Shown: positions 17,345 through 25,686, counted from the stretch's first letter. The stretch: 40,415 bases of DNA from Halanaerobium sp964649895 (GCA_964649895.1 CAZYRX010000012.1:1-40415); one strand, 5' to 3'. Numbers and translations: made by a program. The notes: generated by a model not told the origin, from the sequence alone.

Positions 17345-19066
17345 TTAGTTCTTAGGCCTTGCCTTATAAGTTGTGTGTAAGAGATGATGTGATTCTCCTC
17401 CAAGTGGTTCCCCAAGGAACTCTTTGTATAATTTCATAATTTGAGGATTTTCATGAGATTTACGGATAAAGCTTTCATCATCAATTTTCTTAAGTCCGGC
17501 AGCTCTCTTATCTTTTTTCTCATTTGTAGCTGGTCTTGGCTGTCCACCTCCACCAACACATCCATGAGGACAGGCCATGATTTCGATGAAATCATAACTA
17601 CATTCCCCTGCTCTTACTTTTTCTAAAAGTTTTTCTGCATTTCCAAGTCCATTAGCAATAGCGACAGTAACAGTTCTATCACCAATATTAACTTCAGCAG
17701 ATTTAACTCCTCTAAAGCCTAAGTTTAATCTTTCCAGTGGTTCTCCAGTTAATTTCTCTTTAACAGTTCTTGCTGCAGCCTCAGCTACACCACCTGTTGT
17801 TCCAAAGATGGAACCAGCACCAGTAGATTCACCCATTAATTGATCAAAATCTTCCTCAGGTAGAGAAGTGAAATTAATTCCCATCTCTTTGATCATCCGA
17901 GCTAACTCTCTAGTAGTAAGTACTGCATCTGTATCTTGGAATCGTGTTGAATTTATTTCTTCTCTTTCTTTTTCAAATTTCTTTGCTGTACATGGCATTA
18001 TAGCCACAGTATATATTTTTTCGTCTTCTACACCTGCCTGATGTGGATAATAGGTCTTACTCAGTGCAGAAAACATCTGCATTGGTGATTTAGCAGATGA
18101 TAGATGTTTTAAGAGGTCAGGGAAATTATGCTCTGCATACTTTACCCATCCCGGACAACATGATGTTATATGAGGTAGTTCTCCTTCACCATTAATTTTC
18201 TTTAAGAATTCACTACCTTCTTCAAGTATAGTAAGGTCTGCAGCGAAGTCTGTTGAGAATACCTTATCAAATCCAATTCTTCTTAATGCTGCAACCATTT
18301 TATTTGTTACAACTGTTCCTGGTTCATAACCAAATTCTTCTCCTAATGTAGCCTGTATTGAAGGAGCTGTCTGAACCACTACATGTTTATCATCATCTTC
18401 TAATGCAGCCCATACTTTTTCTATTTCACTCATTTCAGTAATTGCACCTACAGGACATACAGTTGCACATTGCCCACAATTAGCACAATTAATTTCAGCC
18501 TGTGGTAAGTCAAAAGCTGTAGTTACTATTGAATTAAAACCACGCTGAGTAAATTGAAGTGCTGAAACACCCTGAACTTCTTCACAAATTCTTACACAGC
18601 GACCACATAATATACATTTATTTGGATCTCTTTTTAATGCTGGGCCAACTGTATCAAGTTCATATACTTTTTCTTCACCAGATATTCTATCAACATCTTC
18701 AGGCTGAATACCCAAAGAATGAGTGATATCCTGAAGTTCACATTGGCCATTACGGTCACAACCAAGACAATCATTTGGATGATTAGCTAAAAGTAATTCA
18801 ACATTCTTTCTTCTTGCTTTTCTTGCCTTTTGGCTTCTTGTATTAATATTCATTCCATCTGCAACAGGTGTTGCACAGGAAGCTAACAAATTACCACTTT
18901 CTTCATCTTCTACAACACATACTCGACAGGCTCCATGTAATGTTAAATCTGGATGGTAGCATAAAACTGGAATATCAATTCCAATTTCTTTTGCAGCATC
19001 TAGAATAGAGCTGTCTTCATCTACTTCGATTTTTTTTCCATCTATCGTTAACTTAACTTTGCTCAT
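17345..19066 (-). CDS. hndD: [FeFe]-hydrogenase catalytic subunit (HndD/HydA type)
   Basis: Catalyses 2H+ + 2e- to H2 at the H-cluster. The 573-residue protein has, in order: a [2Fe-2S] domain (C36, C47, C50, C64), a His-Cys3 [4Fe-4S] site (H96, C100, C103, C109), two [4Fe-4S] sets (C151-C154-C157-C161 and C194-C197-C200-C204), then the H-domain. Its signatures are L1 TSCCPGW (about 301), L2 MPCTAKKFEKE (about 357) and L3 MACPHGCVGGGGQP (about 497), so all H-cluster cysteines are present. L3 has His where Gly is usual. The C-terminal small-subunit-like tail (ESHHLLHTTYK) is complete. ATG with AGGAGGG upstream. It is the last gene of the hnd operon. No maturation genes (hydE, F, G) are in the window. 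Confidence 0.97.
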   Translation of the reverse strand: MSKVKLTIDGKKIEVDEDSSILDAAKEIGIDIPVLCYHPDLTLHGACRVCVVEDEESGNLLASCATPVADGMNINTRSQKARKARRKNVELLLANHPNDCLGCDRNGQCELQDITHSLGIQPEDVDRISGEEKVYELDTVGPALKRDPNKCILCGRCVRICEEVQGVSALQFTQRGFNSIVTTAFDLPQAEINCANCGQCATVCPVGAITEMSEIEKVWAALEDDDKHVVVQTAPSIQATLGEEFGYEPGTVVTNKMVAALRRIGFDKVFSTDFAADLTILEEGSEFLKKINGEGELPHITSCCPGWVKYAEHNFPDLLKHLSSAKSPMQMFSALSKTYYPHQAGVEDEKIYTVAIMPCTAKKFEKEREEINSTRFQDTDAVLTTRELARMIKEMGINFTSLPEEDFDQLMGESTGAGSIFGTTGGVAEAAARTVKEKLTGEPLERLNLGFRGVKSAEVNIGDRTVTVAIANGLGNAEKLLEKVRAGECSYDFIEIMACPHGCVGGGGQPRPATNEKKDKRAAGLKKIDDESFIRKSHENPQIMKLYKEFLGEPLGGESHHLLHTTYKARPKN

Positions 19067-19089
19067 TTATTTCCCTCCTATATAAGAGA

Positions 19090-20892
19090 CTACCCCTGAG
19101 AAATTGCATCAACAGGGCATTCTGGTTCACATGCTCCACAAGCTATACAAATATCCGCATCTATTACAAAAGCACTCTTGATTTCTCCACTAATTGCATC
19201 AACAGGACATACTTTAGCACACTTTCCACAACCTATGCAGGCTTCTTCGTCAATCACGTAAGCACTAGACAATTCTTTACAAACTCCTGCAGGACAAGTA
19301 TCATCATGGATGTGAGCTTCATACTCATCACGGAAATAACGAAGCGTACTTAACACAGGGTTAGGTGCTGTCTGTCCTAATCCACATAATGAAGTACTCT
19401 TAATGTGATGACCTAATTCTTCAAGTAATTCAATATCTCCATCTTTTCCTTCACCTGAAGTTATTCTATTTAAAATTTCAAGCATTCTCTTTGTACCTTC
19501 ACGACATGGTGTACATTTACCACAGGATTCACTCTGGGTAAAATTCAAGAAGAAACGCGCTACATCAACCATACATGAATCTTCATCCATTACAACCATT
19601 CCACCTGAACCCATCATAGTTCCAGCATCAATTAATGAATCATAATCTATAGGTAAATCCAGATATTTTTCCGGTAAACATCCACCAGAAGGTCCACCAG
19701 TCTGGACTGCTTTAAACTTTTTACCTGCACCGAGTCCACCACCAATTTCATAAATTACTTCTTTGAGTGTAGTACCCATTGGAACTTCTACAAGACCTGT
19801 ATTATTAATTTTTCCAGTTAAAGCAAAAACCTTTGTTCCAGAACTATTTTCGGTTCCTATTTTAGAAAACTCAGCAGCACCTTTAGTTATTATATAAGGT
19901 ACATTTGAATATGTTTCAACATTATTGATATTGGTAGGTTTTCCAAAAAGACCCTTTACAGCTGGATATGGAGGTCTAGGAGTTGGCATACCTCTTTTTC
20001 CTTCGATAGAAGCCATTAATGCAGTTTCTTCACCACATACAAAAGCTCCTGCACCTTTTTTAATGTGGAGTTTAAAATTAAAGCCACTGCTGAAAATATC
20101 ATCACCTAATAATCCATATTCTTCAGCATCTTCAATAGCTTTTTCCAGTCTTGTTATTGCAAGTGGATACTCAGCTCTTACATATACATAACCTTCATCA
20201 GCACCAATTGCATAACCAGCAATTAGCATCCCTTCAATAACTTTATGAGGATCTCCCTCTAAAATACTTCTATCCATAAATGCACCTGGATCACCTTCAT
20301 CAGCATTACAGATAACATATTTTTTATCACTATCTGAATTTTTAGCAAACTGCCACTTAAGACCTGTAGGGAATCCCCCACCACCTCGGCCTCTCAGCCC
20401 AGAATTTTTAAGTTCATCGATAACTTCCTGAGCATCCATATTTGTAAGTACTTCACCTGCAGCTTCATAACCACCTAAAGCTATATATTCATCTATATCT
20501 TCTGGATCTATTTTACCACAATTTGCAAGTGCAATTCTCTTCTGTTTCTTATAAAAATCTATATCCTGATAAGATGGAATCTGTTCTTCGGTCATTGGTT
20601 CTCTAAAAAGCAGTCTTTCTACCGTGCGTCCCTTAAGCAGATGTTCTTCTACAATTTCTTCAACATCATCTTCAGAAACCTCACAGTAAAATACTCCTTC
20701 TGGATAAACAATCATTATTGGTCCCTTTTCACAGAAACCATGACATCCAGTTTCTACTACTTTTATCTCACCACTTAAATCTTTTTCAGCTAGTTCTTCT
20801 TCCAGAGTTGTTTTTAAATCCTTTGCACCGGAAGAAACACAACCTGTTCCTGTACATACTAATACATGGGAACGATAAATAGAATCATTCAT
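19090..20892 (-). CDS. hndC: NAD(P)-linked hydrogenase flavoprotein subunit (NuoF-like, HndC/HydB type)
   Basis: Electron-transfer subunit that binds FMN and NAD(P)(H). The 600-residue protein contains an N-terminal thioredoxin-like [2Fe-2S] domain (CTGTGC at 13-18, then ETGCHGFCEKGP). The NuoF core follows with the NAD(H)-site glycines GLRGRGGGGFPTGLKW and the FMN site CNADEGDPGAFMDR. Next comes the [4Fe-4S] motif ESCGKCTPCREGT. The C-terminus has two ferredoxin-type clusters (CIGCGKCAKVCPVDA and CIACGACEPECPVDA). The C-terminal clusters are the arrangement seen in electron-bifurcating HydB-type subunits. ATG with AAAGGAGG upstream; 23 bases before hndD. Confidence 0.97.
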   Translation of the reverse strand: MNDSIYRSHVLVCTGTGCVSSGAKDLKTTLEEELAEKDLSGEIKVVETGCHGFCEKGPIMIVYPEGVFYCEVSEDDVEEIVEEHLLKGRTVERLLFREPMTEEQIPSYQDIDFYKKQKRIALANCGKIDPEDIDEYIALGGYEAAGEVLTNMDAQEVIDELKNSGLRGRGGGGFPTGLKWQFAKNSDSDKKYVICNADEGDPGAFMDRSILEGDPHKVIEGMLIAGYAIGADEGYVYVRAEYPLAITRLEKAIEDAEEYGLLGDDIFSSGFNFKLHIKKGAGAFVCGEETALMASIEGKRGMPTPRPPYPAVKGLFGKPTNINNVETYSNVPYIITKGAAEFSKIGTENSSGTKVFALTGKINNTGLVEVPMGTTLKEVIYEIGGGLGAGKKFKAVQTGGPSGGCLPEKYLDLPIDYDSLIDAGTMMGSGGMVVMDEDSCMVDVARFFLNFTQSESCGKCTPCREGTKRMLEILNRITSGEGKDGDIELLEELGHHIKSTSLCGLGQTAPNPVLSTLRYFRDEYEAHIHDDTCPAGVCKELSSAYVIDEEACIGCGKCAKVCPVDAISGEIKSAFVIDADICIACGACEPECPVDAISQG

Positions 20893-20913
20893 TAAAAAGT
20901 GCCTCCTTTATAA

Positions 20914-21279
20914 TTATTCACTATGTCTGGCAATAACTAAATCTTGCACTACATTACCATTTATGACATGTTCAGTTATTATTTTCGAAATATCTTTAAC
21001 TTCTAAATTACCATAAGTTATTCTTTCTTTTCCAGGTAGTTTAACATCAATTAGGGGTTCCTTTTCGCACATTCCAATACAACCAGTTTGGGTGACTCTA
21101 ACATCCATATCTCTCTTATCTACTTCCTGCAAAACTGCTTTTAAAATTTCTCTTGCCCCTGCTGCTATACCACAAGTACCCATACCAACAATAATTTCGG
21201 GTCTTGGCCCCTGATCACGCTTTTTTATTTCTTTCTGGACTTTATTTCTCAGTTCCTTTAATTCTTCTAAAGATTTCAT
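20914..21279 (-). CDS. hndB: Thioredoxin-like [2Fe-2S] ferredoxin subunit (HndB type)
   Basis: A 121-residue electron carrier of the hydrogenase complex. After a charged helix (KSLEELKELRNKVQKEIKKR) comes the thioredoxin-like ferredoxin fold with GMGTCGIAAGAREI and TQTGCIGMCEKEPLI. Only three cysteines fall in the cluster positions; the usual second cysteine is replaced in GTCGIAAG, a variation I recall as common in HndB proteins. Its start overlaps the stop of the GHKL ATPase gene (TAATG), and GGAGGTG lies in the end of that gene. 21 bases before hndC. Confidence 0.93.
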   Translation of the reverse strand: MKSLEELKELRNKVQKEIKKRDQGPRPEIIVGMGTCGIAAGAREILKAVLQEVDKRDMDVRVTQTGCIGMCEKEPLIDVKLPGKERITYGNLEVKDISKIITEHVINGNVVQDLVIARHSE

Positions 21280-21836
21280 TAAAAAGCTTCACCTCCGCGA
21301 ATTTCTTCTAAATTTTCTTCAATAAATTCTCTAACCCAACTAATCACAGCCGGTGATTGAATAGATAAATCTTCTAATTCTTTTTTTATCTGACGGCTGT
21401 CAAGTGTGAATTTCGCATCTTGATAATAATGATGATATACAAAATCAAGCTGATCTCCATTTGCAGCAATAAAATTACTCACAGTTGCTGCAATATCCCC
21501 CAATGGAGCTCTATCTATATGATCATACTCAAATTCTGTAATAACTTTACTGCCCCTGCCTTCTTTTGAATTGATTTTAAAAAAACCATTAGCATTTTCA
21601 GCAGCTTTTTTAAAAAAAGAAAGACCTAAGCCAACCTCTCTGGTCGTTCTAGAAGTCACAAACGGATCAGTGATTGTACTCAATTTATCTTCTGAAATCC
21701 CCTTACCATTATCTGTAATCATTATTTTTAATATATTTTCTTCAGGATTTTCAATTATTTCAAGTTCAATCAAATCTGCCTCTGCAGTTCTAGAATTCTC
21801 TAAAATATCCGATATATGAAGAGATAACTCCCTCAT
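21279..21836 (-). CDS. GHKL-type ATPase embedded between hndA and hndB
   Basis: A 185-residue protein with a histidine-kinase-like ATPase fold: N box SLHISDILENSRTAEADLIE, G1 ITDNGKGIS, F-box-like TDPFVTSRTTREV, G2 GLGLSFFKKAAE and a final GRGSKVITEFEY strand. There is no His phosphoacceptor domain, sensor or membrane segment, so it is not a classical sensor kinase. After the ATPase fold it has a C-terminal helical region of about 75 residues (YHHYYQDAKFTLDSRQIKKE) that I do not recognise. It starts one base after hndA (no Shine-Dalgarno, so translationally coupled) and overlaps hndB by one base. A regulatory role on the hydrogenase is inferred from position only. Confidence 0.85.
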   Translation of the reverse strand: MRELSLHISDILENSRTAEADLIELEIIENPEENILKIMITDNGKGISEDKLSTITDPFVTSRTTREVGLGLSFFKKAAENANGFFKINSKEGRGSKVITEFEYDHIDRAPLGDIAATVSNFIAANGDQLDFVYHHYYQDAKFTLDSRQIKKELEDLSIQSPAVISWVREFIEENLEEIRGGEAF

Positions 21837-21837
21837 T

Positions 21838-22320
21838 TTACTGATATTTAGCCAGGATTCCCGGTATTTTTTCGGGAGTCAGCCGTCCATGTGTTTCATC
21901 ATTAACCATAATAACCGGTGCTAGACCACATGCACCAATACAGGCAACAGATTCTAGAGTAAATTCTAAATCATCTGTAGTTTCACCTGCATCAATTCCT
22001 AATTCATCTTTAATAGCTTCCATTACTGAGTCTCCACCTCTTACATGACAAGCAGTACCCATACATACACGAATTATATTATTTCCTCGCGGCTGTTGAT
22101 GGAACTGACTATAAAAAGTAACAACTCCATAAACCTGACTTAAAGAAAGGTTTAAGCCTACTGCAATCTCTTTTAATACTTCTTCAGGTAAATAACCATA
22201 CTCATCCTGTGCTTCCTGAAGTACAGGTATCAAATACCTTTCTTTTTTCTCATAGCGAGAAATTATTTCGTTTGCAGGTTCTAAGAATTCTGCCATTTTT
22301 GCATCTGTCATCTCTGCCAT
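21838..22320 (-). CDS. hndA: NuoE-like [2Fe-2S] hydrogenase subunit (HndA/HydC type)
   Basis: A 160-residue thioredoxin-like [2Fe-2S] protein that passes electrons to the flavoprotein subunit. An N-terminal helical part (LEPANEIISRYEKKERYLIP) is followed by QVYGVVTFYSQFHQQPRG and the four cluster cysteines in CMGTACHVRGG and ESVACIGACGLAPV. I choose ATG 22320 rather than the TTG one codon earlier; both fit AGGAGGT. The GHKL ATPase gene starts one base after its stop. Confidence 0.95.
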   Translation of the reverse strand: MAEMTDAKMAEFLEPANEIISRYEKKERYLIPVLQEAQDEYGYLPEEVLKEIAVGLNLSLSQVYGVVTFYSQFHQQPRGNNIIRVCMGTACHVRGGDSVMEAIKDELGIDAGETTDDLEFTLESVACIGACGLAPVIMVNDETHGRLTPEKIPGILAKYQ

Positions 22321-22347
22321 CAATAATTACCTCCTTGTAAAATTAAA

Positions 22348-23082
22348 CTAAATTAAAATAACCTTTCTGCCATTTACCATTTTTAACGCCTTTTTGAATT
22401 CAACAAAACTAAGTTCTTCTAAGTACAAATAATGATAAGCTTTTATATCTTTTAAATAATGACTATCTGAGTTCTTGATAATCTGAAAATTGCTCAATTG
22501 AGGATATTTCTTTAATGCTTCCTCTAAAGAAATGTTTTTAGAAATTTCTACTGTTTTAAAATCCAAATCAGGTGGAATAAAGCCGAGCTGGCTAATGATA
22601 CTGTTTTTCCTATCAAGATGTGATGGAACAACAACTCCTCCTAATTCTGTAACTTTTTTTGTAGTTTCCTCTAAACTCAAATTAACGGCTCCTGCAAGCA
22701 TTTGTGTAATTTTTTCTTTATATTCATCATCAAAATCACATTTTATTTGAGGCCCAAAAAAATCTTCATCATTATCTTTTTTTGGAAGATGCTCATAAAC
22801 TAGAGCCTGCCATTTTTTTAAAGATTTCAAGTTTGAAAAATAACAAAGAATGTGAATTTCTTCTCTTGTTTCAACCTCCATTGCCGGAATAAATAAAATA
22901 TTATTTTTTTCACAATAATATTCAAACACCTCAGCATTTTCTGCTGAGTTGTGATCTGTCAGAGCTAAGACTTTAATATTGTTTTCTTTAGCTCTTTTTA
23001 CTATCTCTCCTGGAGTAATTAATAAGTCTCCACAGGGTGATAAGACAGAATGCAAATGAAGATCAGACTTAACTTTTTCCAT
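22348..23082 (-). CDS. PHP-domain phosphoesterase (TrpH-like)
   Basis: A PHP-fold metal-dependent phosphoesterase of about 244 residues. The N-terminus has the first metal motif DLHLHSVLSPCGD, then ALTDHNSAENAEVF, PAMEVETREEIHILCYF and the late histidines in VVPSHLDR and NSDSHYLKD, so the active site looks complete. Known relatives hydrolyse nucleotides or short oligonucleotides; no substrate can be assigned here. The ATG at 23082 follows the DRTGG gene stop by one base and lacks a ribosome binding site, so coupling is likely; an alternative GTG at 23100 overlaps that gene. Position inside the hydrogenase operon suggests signalling or nucleotide turnover linked to redox state. Confidence 0.85.
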   Translation of the reverse strand: MEKVKSDLHLHSVLSPCGDLLITPGEIVKRAKENNIKVLALTDHNSAENAEVFEYYCEKNNILFIPAMEVETREEIHILCYFSNLKSLKKWQALVYEHLPKKDNDEDFFGPQIKCDFDDEYKEKITQMLAGAVNLSLEETTKKVTELGGVVVPSHLDRKNSIISQLGFIPPDLDFKTVEISKNISLEEALKKYPQLSNFQIIKNSDSHYLKDIKAYHYLYLEELSFVEFKKALKMVNGRKVILI

Positions 23083-23083
23083 A

Positions 23084-23413
23084 TTATAAATTGCTTTCAC
23101 AAAATTTACAGGCTAAAACATATGATTTCTTTTTTGTTTTTAAAAGATTAACACCTTTTTCACATGCTTTTTTCACTGCTTTTTCGTCATAATCAAAACC
23201 TTCAACCAAAATAACTGCTGAAATATCAACAAGTAGTGCTACAGCAACGACATTTTGATGACCCTGAACAGTCATCCATAAATTGTTCTTTTTAGCTCTT
23301 GCCATAACATTGCTTAAGAGATCTCCACAGTAAACGCCGTTTATTTCCTTACCTAGTTCTGGGCCAGCAACAACTTCTAAATCAAATTCTGATACCAGTT
23401 CATTAACTGTCAT
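23084..23413 (-). CDS. DRTGG-domain protein 2
   Basis: A 109-residue single-domain protein (start TVNELVSEFDLEVVAGPELG, then YCGDLLSNVMARAKKNNLWM, AVILVEGFDYDEKAVKKA). It has the fold pattern of DRTGG domains, which are found in phosphotransacetylases and next to CBS domains and are thought to bind ligands. ATG at 23413 has AGGAGG six bases upstream. A longer in-frame extension upstream lies inside the HydS-like gene and is not believable. Its start overlaps the HydS-like gene by 11 bases. It is homologous in pattern to the first gene of this operon. The late CKFC motif could bind a metal. Function unknown. Confidence 0.8.
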   Translation of the reverse strand: MTVNELVSEFDLEVVAGPELGKEINGVYCGDLLSNVMARAKKNNLWMTVQGHQNVVAVALLVDISAVILVEGFDYDEKAVKKACEKGVNLLKTKKKSYVLACKFCESNL

Positions 23414-24740
23414 CATCTTCCTCCTTCTCTGTAGACATAACAGGTGGGAGCTCATTAGCCATTTGAGAAAGATCATTGGCCAATCTTCCCAGTTGTTTTC
23501 TAAGCATAAAGATGCAGTCTGTCCTAATTGCCCTTCCATTTACAATATCTTCAGCAAATGTTTTGCAGTCAGGTGCTCCACAGGCTGCACAATCAAGTCC
23601 AGGAAGAATTTCTATTTCTTTTTGTAACTGTTCTAATTTCTTCATTGCTTTTTTGAAATCCTGATCAAGTCTTTCAAAATTATCAGCACTTATTTTTTCT
23701 TTTAAATAAAAATTATATTTTTCATCATCTCTATCTTCAAAAGAAACTTTATTTTGTCCAATTTCTTTTATAATATTATTTACTCGCTGTTCTAAATTAA
23801 AACGAGCCTGATATTGGTTGATAACATTTAACACTCCACCAACACAGCCATCAAAACAAGAAGTCATTTCAAAATATTTTATCTCTGAAGAAATATTATT
23901 TCTTTCTATTTCATCTAAAAGGTCTTTTACTACATTAATACCAGAAACACTAATAGTATTTATTTCCTGCCAGGACTTTAAAATACTTTCTTCTCCCCCC
24001 TCATGTCCCCAGATAGTAGCAAGTGGTATTATATTATTTTCTTCTATATCAGATGTAGTAATTCCTCCTAGTAAATCATAAATTTTTTCATAAATGTTTT
24101 CTACTCCTATTGCACCACTTAAAAAACTCTCTTTTTGTCCTATTGCTCTAGCTACAGTAGTCAGTTTTGCAGGACAAGGTGTTAATAAAAATATATCTGC
24201 ACTGATATTAGATTTATCTTTTAATTCATTTTTTATTTTTTCTGCTGCAAGCTCTACCGGTGATTTTAAAGGAATTAACATATCTATTAAATCTGGATAT
24301 TTCAGTTTGATTAATCTGACAATTACCGGACAGGAAGTTGAAATATAGCTTCCCGGATTATTATTTAAAAATTCCAGTGTTTTACGAGAAAGTGCTGCTG
24401 CTGCCTCTGCAACATCATAAACTCCTTCAAAACCAATCTTTTTAATTGCAGCTTTAATTTTTGCAGAAGAAATTTCAGCTGAAAACTGTCCGTAAAAACT
24501 TGGTGGTATCAATAAAACAGGATAGTCTGATTTTAAAATATCTTCTAATTTATCTGTTTCAGTATATTTAGCATGATATTCACATGCCCTAATACATTCA
24601 GCACAATCAATACATAAATCTTCTTTTATCCAGGCTCTCCCTTGATGAACCCGAATTGCTTTAGTAGGACATCCCTTAACACAATTAGTGCAGCCCTCAC
24701 ATTTATCTTCTTTTAGCAAAACGGAATGTTTTTTGCTCAT
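23403..24740 (-). CDS. HydS-like sensory [FeFe]-hydrogenase with extra Fe-S domain
   Basis: A 445-residue protein. It has two N-terminal [4Fe-4S] sets (C14-C17-C20-C24 and C43-C46-C49-C53), then a hydrogenase-like domain keeping four cysteines at H-cluster positions: TSCP (C137), TPCPAK (C189) and TSCFDGCVGG (C295, C299). The second cysteine of TSCC, used for proton transfer in catalytic HydA, is Pro here. The C-terminus carries C384-x2-C-x4-C-x16-C409, a separate [4Fe-4S] domain of the type seen in RnfB-like proteins, then a short helical tail. There is no PAS domain. In related clusters such proteins are considered H2 or redox sensors rather than H2 producers. ATG with GCGGAGG upstream; flanked by a kinase-like gene and a DRTGG gene. 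Confidence 0.88.
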   Translation of the reverse strand: MSKKHSVLLKEDKCEGCTNCVKGCPTKAIRVHQGRAWIKEDLCIDCAECIRACEYHAKYTETDKLEDILKSDYPVLLIPPSFYGQFSAEISSAKIKAAIKKIGFEGVYDVAEAAAALSRKTLEFLNNNPGSYISTSCPVIVRLIKLKYPDLIDMLIPLKSPVELAAEKIKNELKDKSNISADIFLLTPCPAKLTTVARAIGQKESFLSGAIGVENIYEKIYDLLGGITTSDIEENNIIPLATIWGHEGGEESILKSWQEINTISVSGINVVKDLLDEIERNNISSEIKYFEMTSCFDGCVGGVLNVINQYQARFNLEQRVNNIIKEIGQNKVSFEDRDDEKYNFYLKEKISADNFERLDQDFKKAMKKLEQLQKEIEILPGLDCAACGAPDCKTFAEDIVNGRAIRTDCIFMLRKQLGRLANDLSQMANELPPVMSTEKEEDDDS

Positions 24741-24757
24741 CTTTAACCTCCGCAGTA

Positions 24758-25183
24758 TTAGTTAACAAGTTTTATAATAACATTAACATGAGTACCATTT
24801 TCTGAAGATTCGACATTGATTTTATCAGCATATCTTTTCACATTAACAAGACCCATTCCTGCTCCAAATCCCATTTCTCTTATTTCATTACTTGCTGTAG
24901 AAAAACCAGGTGTAAATGCTTTATCAAGATCAGGTATACCTGGGCCATCATCTATAACATCTATTTCTAATTCTTCTGAAGAAACAGCTGCTTTTATTTT
25001 ACCTCCTTCAGAATGAATAACTACATTCATCTCAAGTTCATAAGTAACTATAGCGGTTTTTCTTACTATTTGAGAATCCACTCCTAATTTACGGAGCATA
25101 TTTTTTAATTGACTTGAAGCTTCTCCACCACTTTGAAAATCAAAACTTTCAATTTCTTTTTCCATCAACTTCTGTTTTGACAA
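24758..25183 (-). CDS. RsbT/RsbW-like serine kinase (GHKL anti-sigma type)
   Basis: A 141-residue single-domain GHKL ATPase: N box VTYELEMNVVIHS, G1 DVIDDGPGIPD, then FTPGFSTASNEIREMG and G2 GFGAGMGLVNVKR. The MGFGAGMGL form and small size match anti-sigma/switch kinases such as RsbT and SpoIIAB rather than sensor kinases. A partner STAS-domain antagonist is not encoded nearby; the DRTGG proteins beside it are possible partners (inference). The start is TTG at 25183 with AGGAG eleven bases upstream; an internal ATG six codons later lacks a good ribosome binding site. 17 bases before the HydS-like gene. Confidence 0.87.
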   Translation of the reverse strand: MSKQKLMEKEIESFDFQSGGEASSQLKNMLRKLGVDSQIVRKTAIVTYELEMNVVIHSEGGKIKAAVSSEELEIDVIDDGPGIPDLDKAFTPGFSTASNEIREMGFGAGMGLVNVKRYADKINVESSENGTHVNVIIKLVN

Positions 25184-25221
25184 AGCAAAATCAACTCCTG
25201 AAATAAATTTGGAGGATCAGT

Positions 25222-25584
25222 TTACAAATAATTAATATCTTCAGGACCGATTCCATATTTATATAAAATCCCACATGCTTCAAAAAGCGGCATCTCTGTA
25301 GAGTAAATAAAAATATCGAGTTGGTCTGCTAGAGTTATAGTTTCAACCTGTGGTTGTTTGCCTCTAACAAATATAATAACCTGAATTCCAACCATCTCAG
25401 CAGTTCTCACTACCTGAGGATTGGTTAAACCTGTTAAAAGAAGTGTCTTTTCTTTAGAAAAAGCTAAAACATCACTCATTAAATCGGCTCCACATGCATT
25501 AATCACTTCTAGTTCATCTGCTTCAGGAGCAATTTCTAAAAGATTATTTGTTTTTAAAAGAGTTTTAACTTCTTTTAATTTCAT
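25222..25584 (-). CDS. DRTGG-domain protein 1, first gene of the hydrogenase operon
   Basis: A 120-residue single-domain protein of the same type as the one at 23084-23413: alternating strands and helices with INACGADLMSDVLAFSKEKT, LLLTGLTNPQVVRTAEMVG and IIFVRGKQ. The CGADLMSDVLAF segment aligns with YCGDLLSNVMAR of the second copy, so a duplication is likely. ATG with GGAGGAAA upstream. A strong promoter lies at 25722-25750 and a perfect palindrome in the leader at 25659-25686. Ligand and function are unknown. Confidence 0.8.
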   Translation of the reverse strand: MKLKEVKTLLKTNNLLEIAPEADELEVINACGADLMSDVLAFSKEKTLLLTGLTNPQVVRTAEMVGIQVIIFVRGKQPQVETITLADQLDIFIYSTEMPLFEACGILYKYGIGPEDINYL

Positions 25585-25658
25585 TTTTTTCCTCCATATA
25601 TAAATGATATCTTATTTATCTCATCTTTGCAATCTGTAAGATATTTACATTGCATCTA

Positions 25659-25686
25659 TATTTAAGTGAATTTATTCACTTAAATA
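25659..25686. promoter_or_regulatory. Perfect 13-2-13 palindrome in the hydrogenase operon leader, Rex-like core
   Basis: TATTTAAGTGAAT, two bases, ATTCACTTAAATA. The centre reads GTGAA-TAAA-TTCAC, the core of the redox repressor Rex consensus (TTGTGAA-N4-TTCACAA), but with AA/TT instead of TT/AA at the outer positions. No T tract follows on either strand, so a protein-binding site is likelier than a terminator. It lies about 30-55 bases after the predicted transcription start. Confidence 0.55.

Noticed and set aside
23414..23539. N-terminal extension of the second DRTGG gene to 23539
   Set aside because: It lies inside the HydS-like gene in another frame, has no ribosome binding site, and its sequence looks like an out-of-frame translation. 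ATG 23413 has AGGAGG.
25659..25686. Palindrome as a terminator of mazEF
   Set aside because: No T tract follows on the minus strand, and it lies downstream of the strong hydrogenase promoter, where a terminator would silence the operon.
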